64,000 nucleotides of DNA from Corydoras sp. C115 (GCA_019802505.1 JAFMOC010000050.1:1322501-1386500); one strand, 5' to 3'; counted from the stretch's first letter, positions 1 through 12,605 are shown. The notes: generated by a model from the sequence alone, not told the origin. Numbers and translations are program-made.

Positions 1-1050
1 ACATTGAGTCCGCCATCATGTTTCACTGTAGGTAGACAGTGCACTTCTTTATAGATTTTATTTGGTCATTTATGAACATAATGCTAGTATGCACGGCTCT
101 AATTTGGTTTTATCTGGTCACAAAACATTCTACCCAGAAGATAATGGTTTGTCTATGTAACTTAGCAACATTGATCCACTGTTTTCATATTTTCTTGGAC
201 GAAAAACATCCATATTGGCCTTCGCGCTCATCTTGTTTAGTGTGCGGCACATAAAACAGGTTGAAACTACCCCTCCAGATGTTTCCCACACAGCCTGATG
301 TTCTTTGGATGTTGTATGTGGTTTCTTTGTCTCATTTCGTCCTGCAGTCTTGAAAGGTCTTTGACTGTTCCATGAGCAGCAAACCATTCTAAATTGTAAA
401 GCCAGCAATTACCAACCAATGAGTATTATTAGTCATGCCTTTATTTGGAAATGTTGGAATCTAACTTTGCAAATGGTAATACATTTCCAATTCTTTTCAT
501 TGGTGCTCAATGGATCCAAGGTCACGGCCTTTTTTCTACACAACAGACGTCATAGAATTTCTTTCAAAATGTGTTGTTTTTTTTTTGCAGTGGGGTACAA
601 TCATGTAACAGGAAATGCCTTTCCTAAACTGTCAACATAAAGCTGAAACTATATAATCATTTTAAATGCCATAATATGCTGTAACAATGCCCTACCCTAG
701 ACTGGAACTCATCTAGCCTAACTCCCAGGACGTAAAAGCAGTGTGCACATACTTTTGGAAACACAAGATTTGGTATTTATGGTCATTTGTTTTGTTTGCA
801 TTTGAACAACACGCAAAAGCAGAAAAGAAAAAGGTTAAATCTGATATTACTCCACATGAATAAATTACTGGAATGTTCTTTAAAAGTGTGAGAAGAGTTG
901 GATTTCAATAATATAACGTTTTTAATGTTTATATTAATGGTGATCAACAAGTGCTGGCAATATTTACATTTTGTCATTTAGTTTATGATTTAGTTTATGC
1001 ATAGCAACTTAGAAGTATAGCAGCTTGATGTTTGGGTATAGAACACAGTA
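1..1050. other. 3' flank of pfkp, no recognised feature
   Basis: AT-rich sequence with only short random frames. No exon of a known family was seen on either strand. Confidence 0.4.
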
Positions 1051-1059
1051 TTACATAAA

Positions 1060-1155
1060 GCATCCTTGGAGCAGTAAGTGCTGAGGGCCTTGCTCAAAGA
1101 CCTATTGGTAGCTTTATTGAACCTGGGATTTGAACACACAACCCTCAGATTGGCG
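1060..1155 (-). repeat. SINE-B fragment
   Basis: CTTGCTCAAAGACC and AACCTGGGATTTGAAC on the plus strand are the inverted SINE-B body and box B. Confidence 0.6.
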
Positions 1156-1240
1156 GCACGGTGCTTAGTGTTTAGCACGTTCGCCTCTCAGTGCTAGGGA
1201 TTCCCAGTTCGAATCCCAATCTTGTTCTCTTTGGTTACTA
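1143..1240 (+). repeat. SINE-A head fragment
   Basis: GGCGGCACGGTGCTTAGTGT through CAGTTCGAATCCC; the body is missing. Confidence 0.75.
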
Positions 1241-1347
1241 CTCATTATCGCCAAAAACTTTTGCACCTTTCAGAAAATCATATACAACATTTCTCAAGGG
1301 ACATATGCATCAGAGCAACAAAATGTTTAATCCAATATCATTACATA

Positions 1348-1685
1348 GGGGCACGGTGGCTTAGTGGTTAGCACGTCCTCCTCTCAGCGCTGGGGATTCT
1401 CGGTTCGAATCCCAATCTGGATAGAGTTTCCATGTTTTATTCATGTACGTTTCCTCCGGGTCCCTGGTTTCTCCCACAGTCCAAAAACATGGATCAAGAC
1501 AAAACTGCATGTTCTAAATTGCCCCAAATTGAGTATCTCTGTGTTAGTGAATGTTTGCCCAGCGATTGATTGGCACCCTGTCCTGGGTGTACCTGCCCAG
1601 CGCCCGAAACTTTCTCACCTGGATGGACATGGGGAAAACCCCCCGTGACCCTAGTATTAAGCGGAAGATAATGGATGGATGGATG
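1348..1685 (+). repeat. SINE-A, full length
   Basis: Runs from the tRNA-like head GGCACGGTGGCTTAGTGG, with box-B-like GGTTCGAATCCC, through CCCACAGTCCAAAAACATGG to GGAAGATAATGGATGGATGG. Best first reference copy for the family. Confidence 0.9.
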
Positions 1686-1914
1686 AATCATTTCATAGAA
1701 ATCATTTTATGAATCCAATCTGGTTTTAATAAGCTCAAATCACCAAAGAGCGAGCTGAAGTGACAGTGGCAACAAAACCCTCCCTGTCATATTTGGTTTT
1801 TCAAAGAAGAAACCTTGTGAGGACCGAGGTTCTGTGGGGCACTCATGATCCTTGAGTGATCGGGCACCATCAACAGAGTAGGACAGCCATGTACAGATTG
1901 CAGAGACGTTCCTC

Positions 1915-1995
1915 CTTAGTAACTGACCTGTGTTGTTTTCTCATTTGTAGGTCGCTTTAGATAAAATCATCTACTAAATGACTGGAAGTATTTTA
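1915..1995 (+). repeat. L2/UnaL2-type tail fragment
   Basis: TTGTAGGTCGCTTTAGATAA then CATCTACTAAATGACT, a diverged SINE-B type 3' end. Confidence 0.55.
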
Positions 1996-1999
1996 ACAA

Positions 2000-4420
2000 C
2001 ACTATGATTTTAGCTTTAAAAATGACACTGCGTTTAGAAAAATCCTATTTGGAGGAAAGCTAGTTGGAATGGATATTGCATGGCCTTTTACATTCCTGCA
2101 TGATTTTTACAAGTGCCAAGGTTTCACCCTAAAATCTGTTTCACGGTTCCACTGAGCGCTCTTGCATCTGTGAAACCGAACCTCTAGGCTCTGTCAGGGA
2201 GAGCGGATCTGTCATGTAGCTTTTAATAAAAGCACTCTCTTGCTGAGACTTTCTTCTCTAGCATGGGTATCGAAAGAAAAGAAAAAAAAACAGGAGAACT
2301 TGCAGTTTTCTTGCTCTTCAGGATGTTCCGAACTTCATCTGCTGAATTCACTTTGAAATATGCAGAAGAACAATCAGCTGCCTCCTATTCTCCTATGTGT
2401 CAGCATCTGGATTGAAAAGGCGGACTTCTGATACCATCGCCAGTAGCAGCGAGGAATGCAGTGCGTCTCTACTGCCTTTAATCAGCAGGGGATCCACATA
2501 CTGTACACAGAATACAATACTGTAAAGGAAAAGTGAGTGGAAGTCATATCCATCATGCTGCTTCCCATTCAGCCCCGATGGCTTCACCAGTTATCATGGT
2601 CCCTTTTCTCCCTAGGATATATACATTTCATAAATATTCATCCTCCACATGTCCTACAGATATGTATGTATAGGCCCACGATTTATCTGGAATAGAAATA
2701 TTGCTTTTCTAATATCTCGCTTGAAGATTTATTGTCCCCCGTTACCATTGTTATTGCAATAGCATTCAAGTAATCTATTTTTACCGCTATGGTTATTCAG
2801 CATTTACCGCTGCTGAGGTTCCTTCAGGATCATACATCTTTCTCTGAAAATCCATACATGTGGAATCAAAGACAAGAATCTGCTTCAGCCAGCATTCTCA
2901 GCCCTGAAAATTTGAGTCAGTTTAAAGGAAATCCACCCTCACGTTCCCCCTTCACGGGCTTTGCGAATACTTATCGGTTTAAGGTTTAATTGGAGTGGCG
3001 TGTAAGTTGACTGAGGTATTAAATGAAGATAAAGTTGAGGAAGCACACATCTGGTGCCACTATGTAACCACAAGCGGCACTTCCATTTACAATCCCTAAT
3101 CAGTCTGATGAGATCTGATCAGGGTCTGATTTAAGGCAGGGTAAGGAAGACCAAAGGAGAGATGAAATGGTAATTACTATTGATTCCCTATGTGCATATG
3201 ACCCAGCAGGCCCTGCTTTGCATTCTTAAATCAACTCAAATGATTGAATTTGCTAATTTCTCAACATGCGCCAGAGCGGACTGTACAACGCCGGCTATGA
3301 GTAACGACCAGCTGGAACAGGGGAATTGATGTGACCATGCAAAAAGGCACCTGCCGGATCATCGCTTTAATCGTTTTATTACTACGTTTTTATTTTCATT
3401 CCTCTGTCGGCCCCGCTGAAAACGAACATGGCCAGAGGTTCCCGAAATGCAGACGTTTCCTTAGTTTGTAATAACGCAACACTGGGTCAAATCCAAAGCA
3501 GATGAAACCACTTATGATTTCAATGAGCAAAGTAAATCCATTTGAGGGCGACATTTTTAGCTTCAATTACAAGCCCAAACTGATGCCCAACAGCCCCCAT
3601 GGGGTAGGCAGAATCTGCTGCATGTCTTAATGCAGTGTAAATATAACCCCCCCCCCCCCCCACGCCCACACACACGTTCACTGTAAGCATATTTCCAATG
3701 CAGTCAAAAAATCTGGCAGAAAGCAATAAATGAGGCATTGCAGGTTTTAAAGCATGCTGCAAAAGCATGGCTGCTCCAAACTGCAGAGCACGTGCACAGC
3801 TCTTTATTAGGACAGATCACTACCGCCCTCTGCTGGACGAGATTATGGCCCTTATGGATTCTGCTATTAGCACTTGGACCAAAGGCTGTCCCTGCAAAGC
3901 TGTAAAGAAAACAGATTCGAGCAACACAGATCCTAGACCATGGGTATCACACATTTGCATAGGAGACTTTCTGTTGAATGTGGAATGAATGGGATCTAGT
4001 TTCTCACATCCTCTGAATATGCACCTCCATCTCCCCGCACTCATAAGCCATGCAGTCATTTCAGATTTTGGCAGTCAACCAAATATTAAAGTGCTTATAT
4101 AAATAGCACACATCTCTCGCTTCAAATAGATTAAAACTATTCGACAGCAGTTCAGGTCATTCGGTGCATGTTGGTCTGTACACAGAGTTGATGTTGCACA
4201 AGATTTCATAATGCTTGTGCTTGCGCATGCAGAAGTATTATTTGCATTGTTTGCAACAATTCTGTGATGTTACAATAGTGACCAGTCAGATTATTCACAA
4301 GACATGACTGAATTTAAACCAAGATTAAGCAAATAAAGAAGACTCAAAACGTGCTGCATCAGTATTGCAAACTTAAATAGTTCATTTTATGAGCTCCACT
4401 TATTTTACAGATCCATATTT
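2000..4420. other. Mostly unique sequence, nothing recognised
   Basis: No exon, transposon end or long repeat identified apart from a short C run near 3650. The stretch 3240-3400 is less AT-rich and could be a conserved noncoding piece, but nothing in it proves that. Confidence 0.35.
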
Positions 4421-4425
4421 TCCTT

Positions 4426-4515
4426 CTTTTATCAGAATCAGAATACTTTATTAATCCCCAGGGGGAATTGCAGTTGTCACAGATGCCCCATTTATAGTTT
4501 TGTAATATACAAAGA
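4426..4515 (-). repeat. LINE-like 3' tail
   Basis: Plus strand reads CAGAATACTTTATTAATCCC, a motif common at the 3' end of fish LINE copies, here inverted. Confidence 0.4.
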
Positions 4516-4616
4516 AGAATAAAGGGTAAAAGAGTTCTATAAGTGATCAAGTACTATACAAGATAAAAAACTCAATTTAATTAAAGTATTACTAGTAATA
4601 TAAAGTACAAAATAGT

Positions 4617-4966
4617 ACATTCATTCATTCATTATCTCCCGCTTTATCCTCTATTAGGGTCGCGGTGGGGTTCCCCATGCCCATCCAGGGGAGAAAATCT
4701 CGGGCGCTGGGCAGATAGACCCAGGACAGGGCGCCAATCCATCGCTGGGCACACACTCACTCACACAGACACACTCTATATGGGGCAATTTTTGAGAATT
4801 CAATTGGCTTGATCCATGTTTTTGGACTGTGGGAGGAAACCGGAGAACCCGGAGGGAACTCACGCAGACACGGGGAGAACATGGAAACTCCACCCAGATG
4901 GGGATTCGAACCGGGAATCCCTAGCGCTGAGAGGTGAACGTGCTAACCACTAAGCCACCGTGCCGC
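4617..4966 (-). repeat. SINE-A, full length, (AATG)n tail type
   Basis: Inverted copy; plus strand begins (ATTC)3 ATTATCTCCCGCTTTATCC, the GGGAGATAATGAATG tail subtype, and ends at CCACCGTGCCGC. Confidence 0.9.
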
Positions 4967-5127
4967 GAAAAATAGTACAAAAATATATAAAAATAATACT
5001 AATACTATCTCTCTCTCTCTCTCTTTCTCCATCTTTATATATAAAAATATCGCCCTTGTGTTACAGTTACATTTAGTCATGTAACAGAAGTGCAATATGT
5101 TTTAATATACAGTATATGCCACTGTGA

Positions 5128-5330
5128 ATAGCCTCTCAGCGCTAGGGATCCAGGTTCGAGTCCCAATCTGGGTGGAGTGTCCATGTTCTCCCGTGTCCAT
5201 GTAAGTTTCCTCGAAGTTCGTTTTTCTACAGTCCACCATAGATTTCAAGATTTAAACTGAATGCTCTTAATTGCCCCATATAGTGTGTGCATCTGTGTTG
5301 GTGTGTGTGCCCAGTGATATATGTTTTGCA
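5128..5330 (+). repeat. SINE-A, diverged and truncated
   Basis: TCTCAGCGCTAGGGATCC through TGTGTGCCCAGTGATA; head start and tail missing. Confidence 0.7.
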
Positions 5331-5580
5331 TGGAGTAGTATTTAGTACTAGCCCCTTCTTGGCCTGGGATTGTGTTTTCTGCTAAGAAAAGGTTCTAAGC
5401 AGTAATTTACTGCTTTAAAATACATCACTTTTTTTTTTTTTTTTTATAAACTCTTTATTTATCTAACTGCGCACAATCACTGGTGTTGCTGCTTGAACCA
5501 CATAGAGGTGGTGAGACATGTTGTAAAGAGTATGTAAACCTCCACAAAGTAAATCGAAACAACATTTTGGGTTTGTATAA

Positions 5581-5606
5581 GGAATGAACACACACACACA
5601 CACACG
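5581..5606. repeat. (AC)n microsatellite
   Basis: Short AC tract. Confidence 0.8.
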
Positions 5607-5844
5607 TTTGCCCTGATTTTACTATATATTTAGGGTGGCAATGGTGAGGAATGACCCATTAGTTGGGTAGCCATTTTAGCAGGTACAAACATTTATTAGT
5701 CACCAATAACATTAACACTAGTCGAACACTCTTCTCCCACAGTTCTCCTCCAATGCTACTTGATCCATAAGTACTCCAAAGTACTTGAACGTACTTGATG
5801 CCCAAACAAGTAACTAAATGTACGCAGACGCCCTGTAACACGAC

Positions 5845-6398
5845 ACAATAGTTTTACAATTACAGACTGTACTCCTTGTGTTTCTCCACAAGTTTACTGT
5901 GTTCTTTAATAATCAGAATCCCCACAAAGGCGCTGCCCTTTACACCACATTTATATCATTAGATGTTTATATGAATGGTTCAGACACAAATGTTGCTGTA
6001 ATTCTAAACCTTGTAAATTCTAGGACCTTGGTGTTACTGCTAAACCGAATATATTACACCAATCAAAAATAGCAAGCCAACAGCATCCTTCAGGCAACTT
6101 CCTGTAAGCAGTGTAGCTAGTGATTCTGATTTTACATCTACAAGATGGAGCAATATTATGGATGTTTCGAACCGAGTACACAGTGAGTTGAGACAGTGTT
6201 TAAAAACAAGTAGTTTGTTATGTCTGGTCCATTCACTCCAGTGCAATGAACACCAAATTACACACCACCACGTCACTGTTACTGCAGTGCTGAGAATCAT
6301 CCACCACCCAGATTATACCAGCCATGTGGTGGTCCTTTAAGGGTCATGTCCATTAGAGAAGAACTTTGGTCTGTAATTTTAGAACAGCAAAGTGCATC
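5845..6398. mobile_element. MITE-D, diverged copy
   Basis: Left end ATAGTTTTACAATTACAGAC, right end GGTCTGTAATTTTAGAACAG, with the shared body ATCATCCACCACCCAGATTA. Ends are inverted relative to each other. Confidence 0.65.
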
Positions 6399-6499
6399 TA
6401 TATGGAAAGTGGAACTGATAAAATGGGCAATTCTTGTGGAACAAGCAACATACATGATTGTTAGGGTCAGAGTACAGGTTCTGCCATTATGTAGCACCC

Positions 6500-6622
6500 C
6501 TAGATCTATTAAGGTTACGAGCCATTCTCAAGGGACCCAACTGGGAGCTTCAATGGACACTGGTTTCAAACCCACATCTTTTCTGATAGCCTAACACCCT
6601 AACAACTAAGACTATTGTGCTT
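6500..6622 (-). repeat. SINE-B fragment, inverted
   Basis: TCAAGGGACCCAACTGGGAG through TAACACCCTAACAACTAAG, the head half. Confidence 0.6.
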
Positions 6623-8019
6623 TCCTTCTGTGATGCATGACTTTAATTGACCAGTCGAAGTCTTTGGTTACTGCACTAAACTCCAGGTAGCCTGTTAAGC
6701 AACCTGTGTTCCAAAGCCATGCTATTGTTGAATGTGCAGTAAGAAGCCTGAAATTAAATATAATAAAATAATATAAAAAAGGGAAAGAGCATAATGCTAA
6801 AGGGAGCATCTCTTAAAACTTAACATTCAACATCATTCAACATATTTAAATTTGAATGTAAAATATAGATGAATACAAAAATATAAACAAAATGGCACAA
6901 TCAGATTAAAAAAGGGAAATAAAAGAATAGAAATAGAGTTAAAGTAAAAAATATATAGTTTACAGTAAATATTACAGTTTAACTTTAATGGGCACTATAT
7001 AGCGCATCATATTTTCTTCTGCAGATTAAAAAAAGGGAAATATTAGAATAGAAATAAAGTTCAATTCCAAACACAAAATGTAAAATTGAAAAAAGTCAAA
7101 AATATAGTTTTTAGTTAAAAATTGTATTTATATTTTTGGCTTCTTTTTTTTTACAGTTTATATTTGGAATCTAACTTTATTGAACTGGCACTATATAGAG
7201 CACTTTATTTCCTTCTACAGGGCAAAAGTGTGTTCCTATGGAGGTTTATATACTCTTTACAACCACCAAGAAGTGGCTTTAGATGTCTCGCCACCTCTGC
7301 ATGGTTCTAGCTGCAACACCAGTGATTGACCAAGAGTGGTCAGTGCTATTGTGCACAGGGGAAACTTGTATCATATAATATACACCAAGAAGCAACCAAT
7401 AACATTTAAACAACTGTTTACACCTGCAAGAAATGTTATCACAAGCCTGGGCAAAGCTGGATCAAGAAGGGGCAAGTTTGTAATATTGACTTTTTGTTAT
7501 GATTTAAAACCAACTTTGGCTTGTAAATGTGTCATCGTATCATCATATCTTTCAGTCTATATAACTAAATTATATTATGTATATAATATAACTAAATTCT
7601 GTACTTTTGATTGTAGTTTTTTTGCTTTTAACGTCAATTTATATTGGCCACATTACATTTCACTCCACCCCCAATATGTTAAACATATATTTTAATATCA
7701 CAGAGTCATAACCCCCAGCTGGTTCTGCTTAGCTGCTATCTTGGTGCATTTCTTATCACCGCAGTGCATTTTTTTAAAAAAGCACTATCCTGCCTCTTTA
7801 TTCTTTTTGCCTAATGGAGCCAACGCAAAGGCATCGATGAAGTAAAAAGATTAGATAAGCTCAGCTAAGCAAACCAAGAATAAACAGCTTGGAAGGAATC
7901 AGATATCAAGCAGGAGAACCACATGTGATCTTGTGACTTCCTGAGGATATCATGTAAAAATATTCAATTATGAGAATAAATTCTAAAATTCAGGACTTTA
8001 AGAATTTTGTGTTGTATGC

Positions 8020-8020
<1 letters not shown>
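6623..8020. other. AT-rich intergenic stretch
   Basis: Two related segments (GATTAAAAAAGGGAAATA near 6905 and 7025, each followed by AGAATAGAAAT and later a TATAGAGCRC motif) indicate an old local duplication. No coding feature seen. Confidence 0.4.
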
Positions 8021-8054
<34 letters not shown>

Positions 8055-8056
<2 letters not shown>

Positions 8057-8495
8057 GTATCAGTCAGGAGTTTGGACACTCCTCCATATACCATATAGCT
8101 GGACTTTGTAGTTTTACAATTACAGACTGTAGTCCATCTGTTTTCTTCGTTTTTGTTAGTCTCCTGTTGGATCTCTGTTCTCTATTGGTCAGGAGCATCA
8201 CAGAACAGGTATCATTTTGGGTGGTGGATTGTTTATGGTCAGTTCTGCAGTGACACTGATGTGGTGAGGGGGTGTTAGTGCAGCAGTGCTGCTGTAGTTT
8301 CATTTAAACACCTCAGTGACACTGCTGGGATAGGAATAATACACCCACCCAATATTCCCTGCGCTGTGGTGCTACTATTGGGGTTCTGATCATTAGATAA
8401 CAGAGTAAATGGGATGTACACAGTATGAACTTTAGTCAACATAGAGTCGGGAATTGTAGAACTACAAATGGAGCAAAAAGAATGTGTGTCCAAAC
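8055..8495. mobile_element. MITE-D, full copy
   Basis: Starts CAGTCAGGAGTTTGGACACT, carries GACTTTGTAGTTTTACAATT near 8103 and its inverted partner GGGAATTGTAGAACTACAAA near 8450, ends GTGTGTCCAAACATTTGATG. No coding capacity. Confidence 0.8.
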
Positions 8496-8587
8496 ATTTG
8501 ATGACTCATGAATAATTGATGGTTATTTAATAGAGAAATGTTTATTTTAAGATCAATAAAATCTCTCAAATTTATTTTTAAATGTAA

Positions 8588-8770
8588 AACTACATTTACA
8601 TTAAATTTGGTCATTTGGCAGAAAAAGCGAGCACAGGGCTGACCACAGCATCCCTGGAGCAAAGGGTCTTGCTCAAGGACCCTCATCGGTAACTTCAGTG
8701 GCCCTGGGATTTGAACCCACAACCTTCAGATTGATAGCCCAACACCCCAACCACCGAGCTACCCTGCCCT
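8588..8770 (-). repeat. SINE-B, inverted
   Basis: TTTACATTAAATTTGGTCAT, AAGGGTCTTGCTCAAGGACC, GGGATTTGAACCCACAACCT and the closing ACCACCGAGCTACC. Confidence 0.8.
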
Positions 8771-9387
8771 GATAAAAACCTACTGTTAACAATAACCTAA
8801 TGTTATTGAAAGGCCTGTAGATTAAATGTCATACATTTGTTTACCGATGGCATTTTCATTGCCATCTAAAGTTGCATTAATTTTACGCTTGTTTTGATGA
8901 TAGGAGAGTCAAATTGCTCATAAAGTCTTTCTTTGCACATCCCAAAATAACTTTCAGAATGTCAGGACCCTGTGCTGGAACAATTGGTGAGTGGAATCGA
9001 TTCAGCAAATAGAAGGAATCGCTCTCACCAGTTGAGGCAGATTATTCTTGGCATTGTCGTGCAGAATTACGTCTGTGCCATTAGCAAAGAAATAAAATCC
9101 CCTGATGTGATAACCTGGCCATTCAATACATCTAGCTACTCGACTGACATTATTTCATTGCCATATAATGTTGCTGAGGTTCAACCTGATCCACTGAAAT
9201 AAATTTGATGTAATTGCATCAATCGCATATTAAACTTGACTTTACTTACCATGGCCTGTGATCAGAAATTTAAAAGTCATAACCAAAACATGATAAACCA
9301 ACCTTTTACTTATGTTATAGTCTAATACCCCTGTAATGAACTTTTAGCATCAGGAAAACATCCATGTTCTTAGTTCTACTTACAGTA

Positions 9388-9745
9388 AAGATGGACTTTG
9401 TAGTTCTACAATTCCAGACTGTAGTCCATCTGTTTGTGTTCTTAAATGGTCAAAACCCAAATAGTATCACCACAGAGCAGGGATTATTTGGTTGGTGCAT
9501 TATTCCTATCCCAGCAGTGTCACTGAGGTGTTTAAATGAAACTACAGCAGCACTGCTGCACTAACACCCCCCCACCACCACCACATTAGTGTCACTGCAG
9601 AACTGCCAATAAACAATCCACCACCCAAATGATACCTGTTCTGTGATGGTCCTGACCAACAGAGAACCAACAGGAGACTAACAACAACAAAGAACACAGA
9701 TGGACTACAGTCTGGAATTGTAAAACTACAAAGTCCAAATATTTA
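9388..9745. mobile_element. MITE-D, body inverted relative to 8055-8495
   Basis: GGACTTTGTAGTTCTACAAT at the left and GGAATTGTAAAACTACAAAG at the right; internal CTATCCCAGCAGTGTCACTG is the complement of the 8055 copy. Confidence 0.85.
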
Positions 9746-9894
9746 TTATACAAATGTCCAAATGTGCAAAGTTATATGGTAAGTGAAGAAAATTAGTTTG
9801 TTTAAAAGTTCGTTTTTGGTCATGGAGTTCATTTCAGAAAAAGATTCTGAAGTCAGCTTGACATTATTATTCAGTCTCATATCTGAACAGATGT

Positions 9895-9990
9895 TGAGAC
9901 ATGACAGAGCAGCAGCTAGCACATCTTCCTCACAGCAAAAAAGTCCTGGATTTGATTCCTGGGAAAGATGTCCACGGTCCCGATTGGGCT
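9895..9990 (+). repeat. tRNA-like SINE head fragment
   Basis: CTAGCACATCTTCCTCACAG then CTGGATTTGATTCCTGGG: box-A and box-B-like spacing of a SINE head, family uncertain. Confidence 0.4.
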
Positions 9991-10242
9991 TCTTTTGACA
10001 TTTTTACTTTCCACCCACATTTTAAAGTCATACCAAGGTAAACTGCGGATACTGGGTTGTCATGGAAATTAGGGCTCTATATATCAGTGTATTTGTGTTG
10101 GTCCCAAACCCGAATGGAAGAGGAGGGTTGTGTTAGAAAGGGCATATGATGAAAACTGTAGAATTTAATATACACATCTTATTTTCCTCTGTGTGCAAGC
10201 ACAATAGAGAAAACATTATCTTATTACCTTAAAAAAGGGAGG

Positions 10243-10330
10243 CAGTGGTAGGCATGGGTTTAAGGAATCAGCCTTGCGACCTGAAGGTCCCCTGTGCGAA
10301 CCCTGGTTCAACGAAGTAAATGTACTGTAA
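10243..10330 (+). repeat. SINE-C, 5' half (split copy)
   Basis: GTGGTAGGCATGGGTTTAAG, GACCTGAAGGTCCCCTGTGC; interrupted by the Harbinger-like element and resumed near 11408. Confidence 0.7.
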
Positions 10331-11004
10331 AGGCTCATTTATGCTCAACGTTAAATACGGAGACGGATACGGACGGAGCCTTTTGTCCGTACTCTGCGTT
10401 CATTTCGTACGTAATTTGCACGTTTTCTGAAAGCTTGCGGATGCGGACAGGACGGAGCAATACCACTGGAAACCGTGGGGGCAGTGCATGATGCGACCAC
10501 TTCCATATGTACACGAAGGAGAATGAAAAACATGGTGGAACTTTTTGAAGACCGGTAATACGAGTGTGTGCGCAATTTTAATCATTTATATGATGTTCCT
10601 TCGCCGGGGCACAGGGACAAACAGTTGTTACAAAGCAAAGCAAGTTATCGAATGCCCTGGCAGACATCCGAAAGTATTGGAAATGACGTTCGTCATCAAT
10701 TTCCCTCATTGGGCGGACAAGTGAACAAAATTCTCCATCCAAATGTCGCGACCTGTTCAGTGGCCTCACAGACCACCGCCGTCTAGAACGCTGCCTTTTC
10801 TGTCGTTTTTGCAGTATGTACAAAATCAGAAGTTCCTCCGCCGTCGCCATGCTTGATTTTTACTCTAAACTGCCCTCTAATGGATGTAGTGTTCAACAAC
10901 CATATCAACGGAGCTGACGCAAAGAAGTATGTGGGCAGTAACTGTTATAACGCATGAAACGCACGCACACATTTTCGTACGCAGAGGGAGTATAAATGAG
11001 GCTT
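10331..11004 (-). mobile_element. PIF/Harbinger-like element
   Basis: About 674 bp flanked by TAA, with ends related to AGGCTCATTTATGCTC and its complement. The minus strand at 10578-10850 encodes a nuclease N-terminus (RRRWSVRPLNRSR, then REIDDERHFQYFRMSARAFD), typical of HARBI1-like transposases; the catalytic part is deleted. It split a SINE-C copy. Confidence 0.8.
10578..10850 (-). pseudogene. HARBI1-like nuclease N-terminal fragment
   Basis: 90 codons from ATG to TGA. RRRWSVRPLNRSRHLDGEF and ERHFQYFRMSARAFDNLL match the N-terminal domain of fish Harbinger nucleases. A full protein is about 350-400 aa, so this is a truncated relic. Confidence 0.75.
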
Positions 11005-11035
11005 TAATGTATTTTTTTTAAAATTCATTCACTGT

Positions 11036-11388
11036 ATAATTTATTTATTCATTATCTTCCGCTTTATCTTCTATGGGGGGGGGGGGGTTATGTTCCCCAT
11101 GCCCAGCCAAGGGAGAACATCTCAGGCGCTGGGCAGATACACACAGGACAGGGTGCCAATCTATCACTGGGCACATACTCACTCACACATACAATCTCTA
11201 TACGGGGCAATTTGGAGAATTCAATTGACTTGATCCATGTTTTTGGACTGTGGGAGGAAACCGGAGAACCAGGAGGACACCCACGCGGACACGGGGATAA
11301 CATGGAAACTCCACCCAGATTGGGATTCGAACCGGGAATCCCTAGTGCTGAGAGGAGAACATACTAACTACTAAGCCACCGTGCCACT
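11036..11388 (-). repeat. SINE-A, full length, inverted
   Basis: TTATCTTCCGCTTTATCTTC through ACTAAGCCACCGTGCC; lies inside the split SINE-C together with the Harbinger-like element. Confidence 0.88.
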
Positions 11389-11407
11389 CACTCTATAATA
11401 GGCATCT

Positions 11408-11575
11408 AACCCCGATTGCTTTCCGGACGGCGTGTACAGGGCTGCCCACCCCTTCGGTCGTGTGTGTATATATGAGTGTGTTTCACTGAACGGATGGGTT
11501 GACTGTGGAGCACCGATTCCTCCTTGTGTAAGCACTGTAGGCAAAATGGATCACTTTATTATAGCGACCCCTAAT
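11408..11575 (+). repeat. SINE-C, 3' half (split copy)
   Basis: CATCTAACCCCGATTGCTTT then ACAGGGCTGCCCACCCC and GTAAGCACTGTAGGCAAAAT, continuing the copy begun at 10243. Confidence 0.75.
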
Positions 11576-12167
11576 TTTAAGGTATTGTGATTATGACTAC
11601 GATTTTAAAATGATACACAGGTTCCTTTAACCCAGTGGTTTTCCGATGCTTTCTGTCACGCCCCCGTTGAAAGGCAAAAAATGCCCACACAGTATGAGAA
11701 ACTAACATGAAAGCACATGTAAAAAGATGCTGACGTTAAATCATCGGTTCCTCGCTTAATTTTGCCGCCGGACAGATGCCCCTCACTGTCATGCCTGTGC
11801 CTCAGGAGGAGCAGCACACGATTTGAGAAACGCTGGTTTAACCTAAAGCAAATCTATAGTCACGGGTAAAAGGCGTGAGCAAACCGTCTTCTTTTAGTTG
11901 GCTCACCTTTTCCTGTGGAAAAGAAATCAATAAAATGTTCCAAAGTGAGCCGCAGGTGCCGCTTCACACATGCGGCGTCGAGCAGTCTTTTTTTCCTTTA
12001 CTCTCAAAACGTGCAGAGAGAAGCGATACCACCACCTTATGAGTTGGCCTCCGCTCGTGAATCATAGACACTTTGGCCTGTGGCAATTGGGTTGCCACAG
12101 TTGCCACTGTGCCCCTCGAGAACTCTGGTAGAGAAGTTTGTGTTGAAGTTTCAGTGCCAGACATTTT

Positions 12168-12372
12168 GTTTACATTTACATTTGGTCATTTATTGGACGC
12201 TTTTATCCAAAGCGACTTACAAGGTGAACACACGGTTTATCACAGCATCCCTGGAGCAATGAGGGTTAAGGGTCTTGCTCAAGGACCCACATTGATGACT
12301 TCAGTGGACCTGGGATTTGAACCCCCAACCTTCAGATTGATAACCCAACACCCAAACCACTGAGTAATGTAC
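12168..12372 (-). repeat. SINE-B, full length, inverted
   Basis: TTTACATTTACATTTGGTCA, CCAAAGCGACTTACAAGGTG, GGATTTGAACCCCCAACCTT, CCACTGAGTAATG. Confidence 0.85.
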
Positions 12373-12394
12373 TGCGCCTTTGAAGTAATATGAG

Positions 12395-12605
12395 GCTATA
12401 CTGGCAGTCATAGGCTTGCTGTTAAGAAACCAGCCTTGCCATGCCAGGTTCGATATCCAGTCACACCTTGGGAAAGCCGCCTTAGTCCATTTGCTTTCCG
12501 GGCGCCGTATACAGTGTTGTGTATGTACCACTCCGGCCACGTGTGCTGACTACACCAGTGTGTGTATGTGTGTTTCACTGCACGGATGGGTTAATAAAGC
12601 AATAA
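12395..12605 (+). repeat. SINE-C
   Basis: GGCAGTCATAGGCTTGCTGT through GGGCGCCGTATACAGTG and GTTTCACTGCACGGATGGGT. Confidence 0.75.

Noticed and set aside
39..640. Small plus-strand frames at the window start as genes
   Set aside because: No family resemblance, no splice context and AT-rich composition; expected by chance.
2393..3988. Possible exons of a neighbouring gene downstream of pfkp (for example pitrm1)
   Set aside because: I could not match any frame in 1-13290 to a known protein on either strand.
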